Assembly: GCA_031841125.1 (NCBI GenBank)
Contig: CM063110.1
Location: 31,387,214 to 31,451,213, forward strand
Length of the DNA stretch: 64,000 bases
Direction of reading: 5' to 3'
Origin: Acanthococcus lagerstroemiae
Lineage: Eukaryota > Arthropoda > Insecta > Hemiptera > Eriococcidae
Shown here piece after piece: positions 61,796 through 64,000 of this stretch (the first letter of the stretch is position 1; each line of letters opens with the position of its first letter). The notes under the pieces are model-generated. The model saw only the letters and a list, made by a program, of their open reading frames with translations, ran no database searches and was not told the DNA's origin. The translations under genes were made by a program, and so were the position numbers.

Positions 61796-64000
61796 ATGTA
61801 TACATTAGGTATTTTTTTCCAAAAAAAATTTTCGGAAAGCTTCCAGCCCGGGACCTCGTGAAAATTATCCAACATTTCGAGACAAATTCAAATCCGTCGT
61901 TAAACTTTTGATCTACACTCATTTTTCGATACCCAATATAGACCCCCCTCCGCCACAGTGTAACAATATTTTTGATCGTACCTCGACAACAGAGGGCAAG
62001 CGCCAAATTTGGAGAACGAATTTGAACTCAGCAAGAAAAACTGAGTAGGAATAGGAGGTTATCTTATTAATTCTTTTGACTTTCGAAAATGTTGAAAATT
62101 TTTCCATACACATGAAGCATTTTTTTACGGCAAAAATTTCTCGGAGAGCTTCCGGACCAGACCAGGCGAAAATTATTTTAACTTTTCGAGACGAATTCAA
62201 ATCCGTCGTCAAATTTAATTCACACTCAATTTTCGATACCCAGAATAGCCCCTCCCTCAGGTAAAACAAAATTTTCGATCGTATCTTGGCAATAAAGGGT
62301 TAGCGCCAAATCTGGACAGCGAATTTGCACTTGGCGAGAAAAACTGATTAGGAATAGGTGGTTATCTCAATTTTTACGATTTTCGAAAATTTTTGAAAAT
62401 TTTTTCATACTATATATCAGGCATTTTCTTTGACTAGAAATTTTTCGGAGATCTTCCGGACCGGGACCTGGTAAAAATTATTCAACTTCTCGAGACGAAT
62501 TCAAATCCGTCGTAAGAAGTAATCGTGGATCCACATTCAATTTTTGATACGCAGTATACGAGTATAGCTCCCTCTCCTGAGTGTATGAAATTTTTGACTG
62601 TGTCTCGGCAACGGAGGGTCAGCGTCATATTTGGACAATGAATTCGAGTTCCATGTGAAAAATCAGCTAAGAATACGTGATCATCTCAATTTTTTCAGAT
62701 TTTCGAAAATGTTTCTATACATTTGGCATTTGTTTCGGCGAAAAATGTTTCCAAGAGCTTCGGGACAGAACTTGGTGAAAATTATGTTACATTTCGAGGA
62801 GATTTCAAAACAATCGTCAAAATTGATCCACACTCGTTTTTGGATACCCTATATCTCCCCTTTTCTCGAGACAAAATTTTTAACTGTATCTCAGCAACAG
62901 GCGGCCAGCTCTAAATTTGGACAGCGAATCTGAACTCAGCGAGAAAAATTGAGTAGCAATAGGGGGTTATCTCAATTTTATTGAATTTCAAAAATTTCAA
63001 AAATTTGTTAATTCTACATCAGGCATTTGTTCCAGCGAAAAAATTTTCGGAGAGCTTTCGGGCCAGGATCTGGTGCAAATTATTCAACTTTTCTAGACGA
63101 ATTCAAATCCGTCGTCTAAACTGATCCACACTCATTTTCCGATACCCAGTATATATATAGGTACCTTCCTGAAGTAACAATTTTTGATCGTATTTGGGCA
63201 ACAGACAGCTAGCGCCAAATTTGGACCACGAATTCCATCTCAGGAAGAAAAACTGGGTGGAAGTAGGTGGTTATCTCAATGTTTTCGATTTTCGAAAATT
63301 TTGAAAATTTCTCCTCACATACACATCAGACATTTTTTTCAGTAAAAAATTTCTCGGAGAACTTCAGAGCCGGGAGAAATATTGAGAAAGAATAGAGTTA
63401 TCTTAATTTTATGATTTTCGAAAATTTTGAACATTTTTCCATACTATAAATCAGACATTCTTTCAGTGAAAAATTTTTCGGAGAGCTTCCGAGCCGGGAC
63501 CTGGTGAAGATCATTCAACTTCCTAAGACGAATTCAAATCCGTCGTCAAAATTGATCCACACTCACTTTCCATTACCCAGTATATACACCCCCCCCCCCC
63601 CCAGGTGAAACAAAATTTTTGATCGTATTTCGGCAAGAGAAAGCCAGTGCCAAATTTTAACAGCGAATTATTTTGAACTCAGCGAGAAAAGTAAGTAGAA
63701 ATAGCTGGTTACCTCAATGTTTTCGAGTTCCGAAAATTTTGAGAATTTCTTCACAATTATACATTAGGCATTTTTTCCAGCGAAACATTTATCGGAGTTT
63801 CAGAGCCGGGGCCTGGTGAAAATTATGCTACATTTCGAGACTGATTTAAATCACTTGTCTAAAGTGATCCACACTCATTTTTCGATACTTAGTATTGACC
63901 TTCCCCCCAGTGTAACAATATTTTTGATTGTATCTCGGCAACAGCGGGTCAGAGTCAAATCTGAAGAGCGAGTCTGAACTCAGCGAGAAATATCGAGTAG
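61796..64000. repeat. Tandem satellite, ~306-bp unit, continues past right edge
   Basis: TTTTCGGAGAGCTTCCGGGC-type text at about 61834, 62140, 62447, 62750, 63045, 63352, 63476 and 63785. Each unit also carries GACGAATTCAAATCCGTCGT, TTGATCGTATCTCGGCAACA and GAACTCAGCGAGAAAAACTG. One unit (63352-63476) is shortened to 124 bp. Short open frames inside are by-products. Confidence 0.92.

Larger units (their letters stand above)
60010..61800 (-). mobile_element. LINE reverse transcriptase fragment, split by a TIR element
   Basis: The minus strand from 61795 reads DAIYTDFSKASNSVSHQILI, LVQLFYSYVDNRMQYVEYKG, ISTSGILQGSVLG and, after a frame slip, FLIFVDDIHDCVLSSKISLY. The frame then resumes left of the insertion with ADEVKLYKIVKPESDCTKLQ and HDLNMITDKSLEWNDD. 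Typical RT blocks (TDFSKAFDS, PQGSVLGP, YADD) of jockey/CR1-like LINEs, with decay (FDS to SNS, YADD to YADE). Confidence 0.87.

Overview
This is AT-rich, intron-bearing animal DNA from an arthropod, most likely an insect. The protein-coding exons resemble insect genes. The rest is almost entirely transposable-element debris: hAT-like elements, mariner and pogo remnants, jockey-type and R1-like LINEs, and tRNA-derived SINEs. A hemipteran is my guess from the overall style, but nothing here proves the order. There are no bacterial features and no CRISPR array. A run of 500 N at 26148-26647 is an assembly gap.

Two host genes are supported, transcribed away from each other. (1) On the minus strand, a ZIP13/SLC39A13-type metal transporter starts at 29943 and runs off the left edge. 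Four coding exons are visible (29706-29943, 28923-29036, 4770-5119, 50-170). Splice phases agree at every junction, and the second intron is about 23.8 kb. (2) On the plus strand, an F-box/leucine-rich-repeat protein runs from 37580 to 57957. It has ten coding exons and about 524 codons; all splice phases agree, and the first intron is about 10 kb. About 7.6 kb of repeat-filled DNA separates the two start codons.

Layout: 1-29943 is the transporter gene, whose introns hold a mariner transposase tail, a 5'-truncated jockey-like insertion with a 15-bp target duplication, a 47-bp minisatellite, a foldback element, a three-level nest of DNA transposons (20889-23150) and a cluster of palindromic elements (27723-28384). 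29944-37573 is intergenic, with a 1.1-kb hAT-like element and a degenerate LINE. 37574-57957 is the F-box gene, whose introns hold nested hAT-like elements, SINEs, R1-like LINE ends, a 3.0-kb hAT-like element full of tandem repeats, and a pogo-like element carrying an R1-like insertion. 57958-64000 is downstream DNA: a SINE, a LINE whose reverse transcriptase is split at its catalytic box by a TIR element, and a tandem satellite of about 306 bp that runs off the right edge.

I found no convincing new multi-gene system. The most useful observations are the exactly readable insertion histories (target duplications and nesting), a conserved unassigned coding segment found in two inverted copies (49.2 and 58.9 kb), the satellite, and a family of R1-like LINE ends lacking poly-A.
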